49,816 bases of DNA from UBA1227 sp045642705 (GCA_045642705.1 JAZUJK010000022.1:1-49816); one strand, 5' to 3'. Counted from the stretch's first letter, positions 9,297 through 18,271 are shown. Translations and numbers: made by a program. The notes: generated from the letters alone by a model not told the origin.

Positions 9297-10211
9297 TTAG
9301 ATTAGTTTGTTTTTCTTGAGGAAATCAATGCCATACTTTGCACACTGCTTTGCATAGTTTTGAACTACGCAGTGACCTGCAAGTGGTATTGTATGGATTT
9401 CTGTACCCTGTGGAAGGCTCTCAGAAAGCTTCTTAACCTTAGACTTTGGAACAAAGAGGTCAAGTCCACCCCATACAAGAAGAACTGGCTGCTTAATCTG
9501 GTTCATATCCTCATATGCTGGATGAGATGCATGTGCACTCATATAGCAGAGGCCCTTACCTGTATCCTCGAGCTTGAGAGGATTTGCAGCCTTGGAAACA
9601 TCATACTTTGCCATATATCTTGGTGACATAGTAGCGATGAGAAGTACAACTTTAACAAGCGCATCATATGGCAATACATACTTGAGCGCTGTATCCATCA
9701 TTGCACCCATCCACTTCATCATAAAGAGTTTGGACATGATTGGTGGAACATTGTACATGAACATTGGAGCGTAAAGCATATATCCCTTAACATATTCTGG
9801 TTTTCTATCAGCAATATCAAGTGTTACTGAACCGCCCATAGAATGTCCAACAACAATCCATTTATCTGGCTTGCTCTCTTGCTTATCAAGGTACTGCATA
9901 AGCTCGAGAAGCATGTCTACTCTATCAACATACTTGATGCCCTTCATCTCTCTGGTTGAATAACCAAAGTCAGGTAAGTCTACGCGTACGCAGCGCATGC
10001 CTTTCTCTGTATATTCATCAACCATTTCATCATAGAAAGTTGTATCACAGCCAAAGCCGTGAATCATAAACAATTTACCTTTTTCCTTGCCCTTTGGAGC
10101 GTCAATTCTGTAATGAAGTTTATAGTCGCCATGAGCAAAATATTCACTGTTGGCATATGGCCAACCCTTAGTCTGCTTATTTACTTGAAATTCAAGTTTT
10201 TTAAGTTCCAT
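9297..10211 (-). CDS. Alpha/beta hydrolase (304 aa)
   Basis: A serine hydrolase of the alpha/beta fold. The nucleophile elbow GHSMGG is near residue 122, the acid is probably the Asp in WGGLDLFVP near 245, and the His is in AGHCVVQN near 285. The oxyanion-region HG dipeptide is in MIHGFGCD near residue 52. There is no signal peptide, so it is likely cytoplasmic. The start ATG at 10211 has AGGAGA eight bases upstream. It lies 13 bp after the paralogous hydrolase and shares its promoter. The two proteins share layout and motifs (YANS.Y, GD Y..HY.ID, AGHC.VQN), so they arose by duplication. Substrate is unknown; esterase or lipase-like activity on small esters is possible. Confidence 0.85.
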   Translation of the reverse strand: MELKKLEFQVNKQTKGWPYANSEYFAHGDYKLHYRIDAPKGKEKGKLFMIHGFGCDTTFYDEMVDEYTEKGMRCVRVDLPDFGYSTREMKGIKYVDRVDMLLELMQYLDKQESKPDKWIVVGHSMGGSVTLDIADRKPEYVKGYMLYAPMFMYNVPPIMSKLFMMKWMGAMMDTALKYVLPYDALVKVVLLIATMSPRYMAKYDVSKAANPLKLEDTGKGLCYMSAHASHPAYEDMNQIKQPVLLVWGGLDLFVPKSKVKKLSESLPQGTEIHTIPLAGHCVVQNYAKQCAKYGIDFLKKNKLI

Positions 10212-10224
10212 TTACTTCTTCTCC

Positions 10225-11247
10225 TTATGCAATAATTCCGTTTCTCTTGAGGAATGCAAGAGATTCATCACATACTTCTGGTGCACAATTCTGAACGAGG
10301 CAGTGGCCTGCGATCTTGGTAATTGTGACATCAGGATTCTGAAGCGCAGCTTGGAATTTCTTAACTACTGAAGGCATGTTGAAGAGGTCCATTTGTCCCC
10401 AGAAAAGTTTAATTGGGAGATCAACCTTGGCCATGTCTTCATGGAGAGTAGGACGTGCACGAGCCATCATATAGCACATTGCTGTACCTGTCTTAGGAAC
10501 TGTAAGTCCATCAGCAAATTTCTTGCAATCATAGAGAGCAGAATAACGTACATCAACAGTCATAAGCATAATAACTGCCTTTACAACTGGGTCCCATGAA
10601 CAGAAAGGTCCGAAAATCTTGTCCATGAGGTTGCACATTGGATCAAGTGTTACGATATTCTTAACGAAATTCGGTGCATTAACAGCTGCCATTGGAGCAT
10701 AGAGCAATACACAGCTAAATTTCTCTTTGTAATCAAGTGCGAGATTCATTGAAATTCCGCCACCCATTGAGTGACCCATAAGAATCCACTTACCTGCTGG
10801 AACAACACCTGAATTATCAACTGTCTCGAGAACATGGATAAGGAGCTGCTCACGTGGAAGAGGAGCTACTTCCTTGGTCTCACGTGTTGAGAAGCCACAG
10901 TTTGGAACATCTGGACGTACACAGATGAAGCCCTTATTTGTCAAGATTTCAACCATCTCATCATAAAATGAGCTATTGCATGCAAATCCATGAATCATGA
11001 ACATTTTGCCAGCAACAGGAATTCCTGGTTTTGGCATGTCGATTTGATAATGAACATTGTAGTCACCCTCTTTATAGTAGTGACTGTTTGCATATGGCTG
11101 ACCATCAACTGGAGGAATGATAGTTTCGCGCGCATTTTCCTGAAGCCAAGTCCAACCCTTTTTAGCGCCTGCAACAGTTGCTGCAGAACCAGCGGCAACG
11201 CCAGCTGTAGTAACAGCGCCGATTGCAGCCAAAGTTGTCTTATTCAT
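10225..11247 (-). CDS. Alpha/beta hydrolase with N-terminal hydrophobic segment (340 aa)
   Basis: This paralogue of the following gene has the same catalytic plan: GHSMGGG for the nucleophile (about residue 155), Asp in WGQMDLFNMP and His in AGHCLVQN. It differs by a first 30 residues rich in Ala, Gly and Thr (MNKTTLAAIGAVTTAGVAAG) that could be a membrane anchor or weak signal sequence, which would place it at the membrane while its partner is soluble. It is the first gene of a two-gene operon with a consensus promoter at 11288-11317. Substrate unknown. Confidence 0.83.
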   Translation of the reverse strand: MNKTTLAAIGAVTTAGVAAGSAATVAGAKKGWTWLQENARETIIPPVDGQPYANSHYYKEGDYNVHYQIDMPKPGIPVAGKMFMIHGFACNSSFYDEMVEILTNKGFICVRPDVPNCGFSTRETKEVAPLPREQLLIHVLETVDNSGVVPAGKWILMGHSMGGGISMNLALDYKEKFSCVLLYAPMAAVNAPNFVKNIVTLDPMCNLMDKIFGPFCSWDPVVKAVIMLMTVDVRYSALYDCKKFADGLTVPKTGTAMCYMMARARPTLHEDMAKVDLPIKLFWGQMDLFNMPSVVKKFQAALQNPDVTITKIAGHCLVQNCAPEVCDESLAFLKRNGIIA

Positions 11248-11287
11248 TTAAAAGCCCCCTATAATTTTTCATAAAAATACCAAGAAT

Positions 11288-11317
11288 ATTATACTTGAAA
11301 AATGATTTCTTTCACAA
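11288..11317 (-). promoter_or_regulatory. Promoter of the hydrolase operon
   Basis: Minus-strand TTGTGA (11312-11317), 18-bp gap, TATAAT (11288-11293), 41 bp before the start codon at 11247. Confidence 0.65.
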
Positions 11318-11384
11318 GTTGAAAAAGGTCTCAAATTTATGTTAAATATAGACAATTTTAAATGAACAAATATGGTTTGGTGAT

Positions 11385-11419
11385 AAAAAAGAGCAGGTAG
11401 GCGAAGTGCCTATCTGCTC
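11385..11419 (-). terminator. Intrinsic terminator after the G5/3D-domain gene
   Basis: Stem GAGCAGGTAGGC (11391-11402) pairs with GCCTATCTGCTC (11408-11419) with one G-T pair, and is followed on the minus strand by a run of six T. It lies 15 bp after the stop codon. Confidence 0.85.
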
Positions 11420-11433
11420 CTGATTTTTATATT

Positions 11434-12699
11434 TTATTTTGACTTTTTGGCCTCGCTGAGTACATATACAACTGCGTCTCGTTTACCCCATTGTCTGCAC
11501 TCTTCCTCACTGTCCAGATATACATCGACAATAAGTTGATCGTGAGTAAATCTACCACAGTCTGCAGCTATGCAATATCCATAAACATACTTACCGTTCT
11601 TGGAAACTACATAGAGTTCTGAGCCATAAGGAATTACCTTAGGATCGACAGCCACGTAACCAACCTGGGCTGGTCGTCCTGATGCAGTTTTAGGATTCGC
11701 ACTATTAGAATGATAGGCAGTTGATTTGCCAGTATATGTCTTGATTGCATCAACTGGGATGCCATTTTCAAGTTTATATTTTGATGGAAGTGCAAGAGGA
11801 GAAATTGTCTTAGCACGTGGTGTAACCTTGACCTTAGTACCCTTGACAATAATCTTGTTGATTGCAGGCTTTACAACCTCTTCTTTAATCTTGGTTGTCT
11901 TGCTAACCTTTCCATCTACAAGTTTGTCCTTATAGGTTACGGTCTTCTCACCATTAGAACCTTCTTGCTCTACCTTAGTAACACCTTCATACTCAGCAGA
12001 AGATGTCTTTTTTATTGTAGTGAACTTAATAGTCTCTGTCTCAGTACGCTCTGCGAATGTAACTCTGTATACATGAATTGTAAGTCCAGGTCTAAGCTTG
12101 GTCTTGAGTGAAGGGCTTACCTCATCATCTGGTCCAACTGTAATATTGAGCGCAGAGATAACATCAGCAACCTTGCCCTCGAGGAGTTCGGATACCAATG
12201 TCTTACCGTCAACCTTAACATCAACGGAGAAAGCTCTTGTTATTTCGATTGTCATGTCACTTGTAACAAGTTCACTGCTTTCGCAGTTCAAACGATCAAC
12301 AGGACGACATGTAACTCCTGCCTCGTCAAGTGCATCCTGAACGGTACCAGCAATAAGTACTGTTGCCACTTCATCACCGTCATCGATGATTTTTACAGGA
12401 ACAGCACGGCGAATGGAAATCTTATTTCCCTTCTTTGCTTTTCCACCGACAGTGAAATCTGAAATATCGAGGGCATCTTTATCGCCAAGCTCGACTCCAG
12501 CCTGTTTTAGGATCACTGCGACACTCTGTTCGGATGTCGTAACCTCAATGGTCTTTCCGTCTGCGATTACACTTACTGTATACTCAGACATCGTTGCAAA
12601 AATCAACGTACCACAACATATAACTATAAGGAATATTGCTGCAAGTAGGCGATTTCCGACAGCAACCATAGGCTTACGTTTGTCTTCGGTTTGTGTCAT
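11434..12699 (-). CDS. DUF348-G5-3D domain cell-wall protein (YabE/resuscitation-factor-like, 421 aa)
   Basis: Residues 1-16 are cytoplasmic, 17-37 form a membrane segment or uncleaved signal, and about 40-210 carry DUF348-type ubiquitin-like repeats (YTVSVIADGKTIEV...). About 223-290 is a G5 domain (EGSNGEKTVTYKDKLVDGK). About 327-415 is a 3D domain, opening TAYHSNSANPKTASGRPAQVG and containing the Asp residues of AADCGRF and VDVYLD that give the family its name. By analogy with YabE and related proteins this is a peptidoglycan-acting enzyme, likely a lytic transglycosylase, working outside the membrane; the catalytic role of the 3D domain is known from the family. Start ATG at 12699 follows AAAGGAGACGTTG. 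The gene is monocistronic with a consensus promoter. Confidence 0.85.
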   Translation of the reverse strand: MTQTEDKRKPMVAVGNRLLAAIFLIVICCGTLIFATMSEYTVSVIADGKTIEVTTSEQSVAVILKQAGVELGDKDALDISDFTVGGKAKKGNKISIRRAVPVKIIDDGDEVATVLIAGTVQDALDEAGVTCRPVDRLNCESSELVTSDMTIEITRAFSVDVKVDGKTLVSELLEGKVADVISALNITVGPDDEVSPSLKTKLRPGLTIHVYRVTFAERTETETIKFTTIKKTSSAEYEGVTKVEQEGSNGEKTVTYKDKLVDGKVSKTTKIKEEVVKPAINKIIVKGTKVKVTPRAKTISPLALPSKYKLENGIPVDAIKTYTGKSTAYHSNSANPKTASGRPAQVGYVAVDPKVIPYGSELYVVSKNGKYVYGYCIAADCGRFTHDQLIVDVYLDSEEECRQWGKRDAVVYVLSEAKKSK

Positions 12700-12739
12700 T
12701 CAACGTCTCCTTTAAAGGTAATAGCCTTTACACTAGGCT

Positions 12740-12768
12740 ATTATATAAAAAAATGTAACAAAAGTCAA
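12740..12768 (-). promoter_or_regulatory. Promoter of the G5/3D-domain gene
   Basis: Minus-strand TTGACT (12763-12768), 17-bp gap, TATAAT (12740-12745). An AATAGCC/GGCTATT hairpin (9-base loop) follows at the presumed transcript start, in the short leader. Confidence 0.75.
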
Positions 12769-12802
12769 CAAAAATGATTACATTTTGTAACTTTTGCTAC
12801 AT
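12746..12802 (-). terminator. AT-rich dyad after proC, possible terminator or operator
   Basis: Arms 12753-12765 and 12790-12802 (ATGTAGCAAAAGT / ACTTTTGTTACAT on the minus strand) pair over 13 bp with one G-T pair, and seven T follow. It begins 7 bp after the proC stop and could terminate proC transcripts. The same DNA spans the -35 box of the next gene, so it could also be a protein-binding operator. The low GC of the stem makes termination uncertain. Confidence 0.45.
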
Positions 12803-12808
12803 TTTACA

Positions 12809-13591
12809 TTATGATTTTGATAATTCAATTGTGCGATTATAGGCCGCTGTTAGTGCATCTTTTACTACGCCATCGAGGTCATCACTCTGGAATGACTTAA
12901 CGCCCTCAATCGTACTACCACCGGGGCTACAGACCTTAATGCGCAGCTCGTCAAGGGAGTCGCTGGATGACTGAGCGAGGGCGGCAGAACCCTTGGCGGT
13001 AGCCATGGCAAGATCTGCTGCCGTATCGTAATCCAGCCCCAGGCTCTCGCCTGCTCTTGCGAGCGCGTCCATAAACATATAGATGTAGGCAGGGCCACAT
13101 CCAGAGATAACAGATGCTGCATCTATTAGATTTTCATCTATTTTTATTATGTTTCCAGCACCCTGGAAGTCATTGATAAATGTCTCGAAATCCTGGTCAG
13201 AAACCTTATCGTTATGGCATATTAGGATAACTCCAGCACCTATTGAAACAGGTGTATTTGGCATAATTCTAATAACCGGGAGCGTATCTGACAAGGTATT
13301 TGACTTTACACCTGCTGCCATTGTGACCAAAACAGGGCAAGAATTACGTAGCAACGCGGTTTTTAGCGTTGGCATGAGGTCTGGCAACACCTGAGGTTTA
13401 ACAGCAAGTACAACGAAGTGTGCGTTCTCTGCTATATCCTCATTTGTAGTGTATTTGCATCCTAATTTGTCTGCAAGTGCCCTACCCTTTTCCTCTGTTC
13501 TGTTGGAAACAGCAAGTTCTGATTTATCAATTAGAGCATTTGCAAGGGCTCCGCCCATATTGCCCGCTCCAATAAATCCATACTTATACAT
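12809..13591 (-). CDS. proC: Pyrroline-5-carboxylate reductase
   Basis: Last step of proline synthesis: NAD(P)H reduction of pyrroline-5-carboxylate in the cytoplasm. The N-terminal Rossmann motif GFIGAGNMGGAL is followed by AVKPQ, MPNTP (about residue 115) and the conserved C-terminal SGCGPAYIYMFMDA and KVCSPGGSTIEG segments. Length 260 aa is normal. A longer frame opens upstream, but the ATG at 13591 is chosen because it starts directly at MYKYGFIGAG and has AGGTGA five bases before it, overlapping the proA stop. It is the last gene of the proB-proA-proC series, and proB and proA supply its substrate. Confidence 0.97.
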   Translation of the reverse strand: MYKYGFIGAGNMGGALANALIDKSELAVSNRTEEKGRALADKLGCKYTTNEDIAENAHFVVLAVKPQVLPDLMPTLKTALLRNSCPVLVTMAAGVKSNTLSDTLPVIRIMPNTPVSIGAGVILICHNDKVSDQDFETFINDFQGAGNIIKIDENLIDAASVISGCGPAYIYMFMDALARAGESLGLDYDTAADLAMATAKGSAALAQSSSDSLDELRIKVCSPGGSTIEGVKSFQSDDLDGVVKDALTAAYNRTIELSKS

Positions 13592-13595
13592 AAGA

Positions 13596-14834
13596 TCACC
13601 TAATCTGTCCATCACCATGGATGACATACTTATATGTATTGAGTTCTGCTAGTCCTACCGGGCCACGTGCATGGAGTTTCTGCGTAGAAATACCCATCTC
13701 ACATCCGAGACCAAACTCTCCACCGTCTGTAAATCTAGTTGATACATTTACATATACGGCTGCACTATCTATTAATTTTACAAATTTATTCTGGTTTTCC
13801 TTATTTTCAGAGATTATAGCTTCACTATGACCTGTTGAATGCTTAGATATATGCCTAATTGCTGCATCTACATCATCTACAACTGCTACAGCAAGGATAT
13901 AATCAAGGAATTCTGTATCAAAATCATCTGGACCAGCCTTGGTACCATCGATTATTTTAATTGCTGTCTCATCGAGGCGAAGTTCTACTCTATCTCCGAG
14001 ACGAGCCTTGAGTTTTGGAAGGAACTCCTCTGCTATATCACGATGCACGAGACATACCTCCTCTGCATTACATACAGAAGGACGTGATGTCTTGGCATTA
14101 TTAATAATCTCTATTGCCTTATCTTGATCTGCATCACAGTCAACATATACATGGCATATGCCTGTGCCTGTCTGGATGCAAGGAACCTTAGCATTTTCTA
14201 CTACGCTGCGGATGAGACCAGCGCCGCCACGTGGAATAAGAAGATCAACAAGACCAGTTGCAGTCATAAGGTCAGTCGCGCTCTGTCTCGTGAGATCAGA
14301 CACGAGACCTATGGCGTCGCTGGATATACCGCAGCGTGTCAATGCACCCTTTAGGGCAGTTACAATTGCAAGGGAAGAGTTATAGCTCTCCTTGCCTCCA
14401 CGAAGTACGCACGCATTACCGCTCTTGAGACAGAGCGCAGCAGCGTCACTAGTTACATTAGGTCTGCTCTCATAGATGATTGAGATTACACCGAGAGGTG
14501 CTGAAACCTTCTTGATTTCAATTCCATTTGGACGAACAACAGTATTTAAAACCTGACCTACTGGGTCAGGAAGTTTTGCTACTGCGCGAATGCCGTCTGC
14601 CATATCACTTATGCGTGCCTCTGTGAGTTTCAGACGGTCAATCATAACATCTGAGATATTGCCCTTGGCATTATCTACATCTATATCATTGGCAGCCAAT
14701 ATGTCAGCGGTATGTGCAACAAGCGCATCCGCACAACAGAGAAGAACATCATTCTTCTCATCTGTGCTGAGCGCCGCAACCGCACCCGCTGCAGCCTTGG
14801 CTGCTCTACATAGTTCAAGTGTTGTATTTTCCAT
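13596..14834 (-). CDS. proA: Gamma-glutamyl phosphate reductase
   Basis: Second step of proline synthesis, NADPH reduction of glutamyl-5-phosphate to the semialdehyde. Family motifs include PLGVISIIYESRPNVT near residue 115, LRGGKE, the VDLLIPRGG segment, the catalytic Cys in SVCNAEE (about residue 252), and the C-terminal STRFTDGGEFGLG.E.GIST. The ATG at 14834 (412 aa) is preferred over a GTG nine bases upstream because AAGGTGAT lies at proper spacing from it. The GTG overlaps the proB stop, so translation of proB and proA is probably coupled either way. Confidence 0.97.
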   Translation of the reverse strand: MENTTLELCRAAKAAAGAVAALSTDEKNDVLLCCADALVAHTADILAANDIDVDNAKGNISDVMIDRLKLTEARISDMADGIRAVAKLPDPVGQVLNTVVRPNGIEIKKVSAPLGVISIIYESRPNVTSDAAALCLKSGNACVLRGGKESYNSSLAIVTALKGALTRCGISSDAIGLVSDLTRQSATDLMTATGLVDLLIPRGGAGLIRSVVENAKVPCIQTGTGICHVYVDCDADQDKAIEIINNAKTSRPSVCNAEEVCLVHRDIAEEFLPKLKARLGDRVELRLDETAIKIIDGTKAGPDDFDTEFLDYILAVAVVDDVDAAIRHISKHSTGHSEAIISENKENQNKFVKLIDSAAVYVNVSTRFTDGGEFGLGCEMGISTQKLHARGPVGLAELNTYKYVIHGDGQIR

Positions 14835-14839
14835 GCCTA

Positions 14840-15607
14840 TCACCTTGCAATAAACTTAGTTCCTACGAAATCTTTGCCCTCTATAATGTCATATAGAGCA
14901 TCTGGATTCTCACCATTGGCGATAACCATATCAACATTTCCGCCTGTCGCTATCTTGGCAGCAATAATCTTGGTCTTCATTCCACCTGTTCCAAGCTTAG
15001 TACCAGGGTCACCAGCGAGAGCCTCAACATCCTCTGTGATTTCGTCAACTTCCTTAATAAGAGTTGCATTCTTATCAATTCTAGGATCACCTGTATATAA
15101 GCCATCGATATCTGACAAGATAACAAGGAGATCTGCCTTGATTGATGTTGCAACAATTGCACCGAGAGTATCATTATCACCGATAACGATTTCCTCAGTT
15201 GCAATTGAGTCATTCTCGTTTATTACTGGAATTGCGCCAAGTTCCAAAAGTCTATATACAGTATTTTGGAAATTGCCATGACGTTCCGGACTCTTAACAT
15301 CATCACCTGTAAGCAATATCTGTCCTACAGTATGGTTATATTGAGAAAAGAGTTTGTCATATGTGTACATGAGCTCGCACTGTCCAACAGCGGCAGCAGC
15401 CTGCTTTGTTGGGATATCATCAGGCTTGCCAATAATGGACAGCTTTCCAACGCCCATTCCAATAGCACCTGATGACACGAGTACAATCTCATGTCCAGCA
15501 TTTTTAAGATCTGAGAGAACCTTGCATAGTTCCTCAACTCTTCTAATATTCAAATTACCCGTTTTGTGAGCAAGTGTTGATGTGCCCACTTTAACAACAA
15601 TTCGCAT
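14840..15607 (-). CDS. proB: Glutamate 5-kinase, short form without PUA domain
   Basis: First and normally feedback-inhibited step of proline synthesis: ATP-dependent phosphorylation of glutamate. The amino-acid-kinase fold is shown by VVKVGTSTLA at the N-terminus, SSGAIGMG near residue 50, ENDSIATEE near 137 and LGTGGMKTKI near 205. At 255 aa it stops before the C-terminal PUA domain found in the E. coli enzyme; this short form is common in Firmicutes. It starts 11 bp after the EIIC-like gene. Confidence 0.96.
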   Translation of the reverse strand: MRIVVKVGTSTLAHKTGNLNIRRVEELCKVLSDLKNAGHEIVLVSSGAIGMGVGKLSIIGKPDDIPTKQAAAAVGQCELMYTYDKLFSQYNHTVGQILLTGDDVKSPERHGNFQNTVYRLLELGAIPVINENDSIATEEIVIGDNDTLGAIVATSIKADLLVILSDIDGLYTGDPRIDKNATLIKEVDEITEDVEALAGDPGTKLGTGGMKTKIIAAKIATGGNVDMVIANGENPDALYDIIEGKDFVGTKFIAR

Positions 15608-15618
15608 TATTACATCTC

Positions 15619-16695
15619 CTACTCTGGGAGTTTCAAATCATTTTCTTTAATCCAGCCAAGTTTACGTTCAATCTCACCAAAGATAAATGTGAGAATTGCT
15701 GGAAGAACGATGCAAATAAGTACAAGACCAATCCAGTCCTTAGCACTTGGTGCGGTTGCAGCAAGGCCCTTTGCAGCAGCTGCTTCACTAGGTGAGAACC
15801 AACCTGTGATTACACCAATTGGGCCACATAGTCCGCAGGTACCCATACCAGAGTTGATTGCAGCGCCATTCATTTGAAGCTTAAACACACAAGTTGCGAT
15901 AGGACCAGTGATTGCAGATGCAAGTGTAGGTGCAATCCAGATCTTAGGATTCTTTACTATGTTAGGCATCTGTAGCATAGAGGTTCCAATACCCTGTGAT
16001 ACAAGACCACCAACTTTATTCTCTTTAAATGACATAACGGCAAATCCTATCATCTGTGCACAGCATCCTGCAACAGCAGCGCCTCCTGCGAGACCAACAA
16101 GGCCAAATGATGCGCAGATAGCCGCAGATGAAATAGGAAGTGTAAGTGCAACACCAACAAGTACAGATACAAGAATTCCCATGAGGAGCGGCTGGAGATC
16201 AGTTGCCCACATAATGAGATCGCCTACCCACATGGCAGCCTTGCCGATTGGAGCCGCGATTAGCATCGAGAGCCCAACGCCAACAAGAATTGTAACTGTT
16301 GGTGTTACAAGTATATCAACCTTCGTTTCCTTGGAAACGAGTTTGCCGAATTCCGCTGCGATAATCGCGATAAACAATACGGCAAGCGGGCCACCCGCTC
16401 CTCCGATTGCGTTAGCAGAATTACCAACAACAGCAAGTGAAAAAAGCACAAGTGGAGGTGCCTTGAGAGCATAACCAATTGCAATTGCCATTGCAGGGCC
16501 AGCCATTGCCATTGCATATCCACCGATATCTGTAAAGAAAGCAAGAGATGGAATCATTCCAAGTGTCTTAAAGATTGTACCGATCAGGAGAGAACAGAAG
16601 AGACCCTGTGCCATTGCACCGAGTGCATCTATACCATATCTCTTACCGGAGATCTCTATATCTTTTTTCTTGAGAAAATCTTTTACTTTGCTCAT
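15619..16695 (-). CDS. PfoR/PTS_EIIC_2-like membrane protein
   Basis: A 358-residue polytopic membrane protein with about nine to ten hydrophobic segments and small-residue-rich loops (GGAGGPLAVLF, GTCGLCGPIGVITGWF), matching the PTS EIIC type 2/PfoR superfamily. EIIC proteins move sugars with EIIA/EIIB partners; none of these is encoded nearby, so phosphotransfer-driven transport is doubtful, and PfoR itself was described as a regulator in Clostridium perfringens. The ATG at 16695 is chosen over one 21 bp upstream because AGGAGG lies five bases before it. It lies between an acyltransferase and proB in one transcription unit; a link to glutamate or proline is only positional. Cys residues (GTCGLC, AGCCAQ) are notable. 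Confidence 0.8.
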   Translation of the reverse strand: MSKVKDFLKKKDIEISGKRYGIDALGAMAQGLFCSLLIGTIFKTLGMIPSLAFFTDIGGYAMAMAGPAMAIAIGYALKAPPLVLFSLAVVGNSANAIGGAGGPLAVLFIAIIAAEFGKLVSKETKVDILVTPTVTILVGVGLSMLIAAPIGKAAMWVGDLIMWATDLQPLLMGILVSVLVGVALTLPISSAAICASFGLVGLAGGAAVAGCCAQMIGFAVMSFKENKVGGLVSQGIGTSMLQMPNIVKNPKIWIAPTLASAITGPIATCVFKLQMNGAAINSGMGTCGLCGPIGVITGWFSPSEAAAAKGLAATAPSAKDWIGLVLICIVLPAILTFIFGEIERKLGWIKENDLKLPE

Positions 16696-16705
16696 ATTGT
16701 CCTCC

Positions 16706-17743
16706 TTAAACTGCATACTTTTTCAGTACTGGTATATAACTTACAATTAGTGAAATAATAGTAGAAATTGTGAATACTATTATAGCAAGAACCGGTATTG
16801 AAACCAATGGGTTAAATATTCTTGCGTTTATGCCAAATGACTTATCAAGTATTTCCAAAATAAGCGGATGCACAAGATATGCGCCAAAGCTATATTTTGA
16901 CAACTTCAAAATGAATTTATATATCTTATCACTCTTGAAATTGTGATACTTGAAGAAAACGAAAATTGCAACTGCTTCAAGCATCACATTTACAGTGTAA
17001 TTTCCAAAGTAATACTTTACAGCTGTTTGGCTCTTGATTGTTGCAGCATATGTGAGAAGAATTGTGGATGCAACACCAATTAATCCAGCGATATAAATAG
17101 CAATACGCTGTTTCCTAGAAAAGTCTGTTTCACTCAGATAATATCCACCGATAAAATATCCAACGAAGCCAACAACCAAGTGCATATTCATATTTTTCAC
17201 TTCGCTATTCAGTGCGCTAATACCCATATAGATACTTGCTGGTGCGAAATCATGAGTAAACTGTACTATTTCAGGAATAACAAGTGTAAATATGACTCCT
17301 AATACAAGGAAGTATTTAACAAGTTTCATATCCCGAACAATAGGTTTGATAAGCGGGATACACATATATAGTCCGATAATCATCGGCACGAACCACATAT
17401 GATAATGACCTTTTAGAACATTTAATATGACAGTCTTAATACCGCCACCTGCAACAACTGCATAGACTGTACTCCATATGAGAAAGGCTGTCAGCATTCT
17501 GAGGATATACTTAGAATAGAGTTTCTTAATCGGTATATCTCGTGGCAAGAACAGTGCACCACTTATCATTACGAAAATCGGTACAGCAAATCTTACCAGT
17601 CCATCATATGCAGTATAAACGCCCCATTCAAAACTGTTTACATCCGCAGTTGACCAGAAATGGGCAGATAGGTGTAGGAACATAACTGCAAAAGTTGCAA
17701 TTACGCGTAAGTAGTCAAAGTATTGCACTCTCTTTTCTTGCAC
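16706..17743 (-). CDS. Acyltransferase family 3 membrane protein
   Basis: Belongs to the Acyl_transf_3 (OatA/WecH-like) group: YFDYLRVIATFAVMFLH at the start carries the signature Arg and His, followed by about ten membrane spans and GAYLVHPLILE near residue 295. Such enzymes O-acetylate or otherwise acylate cell-surface carbohydrates or peptidoglycan from the cytoplasmic side. The start is GTG at 17743 with AGGTGG nine bases upstream, 345 aa, normal for the integral domain alone (no extracellular SGNH domain). A TATAAT -10 lies upstream with a weak -35. It is 10 bp from the next gene. Substrate unknown. Confidence 0.85.
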   Translation of the reverse strand: MQEKRVQYFDYLRVIATFAVMFLHLSAHFWSTADVNSFEWGVYTAYDGLVRFAVPIFVMISGALFLPRDIPIKKLYSKYILRMLTAFLIWSTVYAVVAGGGIKTVILNVLKGHYHMWFVPMIIGLYMCIPLIKPIVRDMKLVKYFLVLGVIFTLVIPEIVQFTHDFAPASIYMGISALNSEVKNMNMHLVVGFVGYFIGGYYLSETDFSRKQRIAIYIAGLIGVASTILLTYAATIKSQTAVKYYFGNYTVNVMLEAVAIFVFFKYHNFKSDKIYKFILKLSKYSFGAYLVHPLILEILDKSFGINARIFNPLVSIPVLAIIVFTISTIISLIVSYIPVLKKYAV

Positions 17744-17796
17744 TATGTCACACCACCTTAAATAATTTTATCTATTATATACTATTTACTAAAATA

Positions 17797-17831
17797 AATA
17801 AATAGCACCTCGGGATATAATCCTGAGGTGC
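17797..17831 (-). terminator. Intrinsic terminator of rplM-rpsI
   Basis: Stem GCACCTCGGGA (17805-17815) with TCCTGAGGTGC (17821-17831), followed on the minus strand by TATTTATTTATTTT; 23 bp after the rpsI stop. Confidence 0.85.
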
Positions 17832-17854
17832 CATAAAAGTTGATAAATAATTTG

Positions 17855-18253
17855 TTATCTCTTGCTGAACTGTGGAGCACGACGAGCGCCTTTGAGACCG
17901 TACTTCTTTCTTTCCTTCATACGTGGATCACGTGTAAGGAATCCAGCCTTCTTAAGCTCTGGACGGAGATTCTCGTCATACTGAAGAAGAGCACGTGAAA
18001 GACCATGACGGATAGCACCAGCCTGACCTGAAACACCACCGCCGTTTACGCGGCAAACGATGTCGAACTTCTCTGTAAGACCGAGGAGCTCAAGTGGCTG
18101 ACGAACGATGAGCTTGAGTGTATCAAGACCAAAATAATCGTCGATGTCTCTGTCGTTGATTGTAATCTTACCATTACCTGGGTATACGCGTACACGAGCT
18201 ACTGAGCTCTTTCTACGACCTGTACCGTAAAAATATGGATTTTCGTTATACAT
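17855..18253 (-). CDS. rpsI: Ribosomal protein S9
   Basis: Small-subunit protein S9, whose C-terminal tail contacts tRNA in the P site. The 132-residue sequence begins FYGTGRRKSSVARVRV, contains the GGG.SGQAGAIRHGLSRAL core and ends in the expected PQFSKR tail. It follows rplM by 18 bp, the standard bacterial pairing, and shares its promoter. Confidence 0.99.
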   Translation of the reverse strand: MYNENPYFYGTGRRKSSVARVRVYPGNGKITINDRDIDDYFGLDTLKLIVRQPLELLGLTEKFDIVCRVNGGGVSGQAGAIRHGLSRALLQYDENLRPELKKAGFLTRDPRMKERKKYGLKGARRAPQFSKR

Positions 18254-18271
18254 TATTTACGCCCTCCCCTA

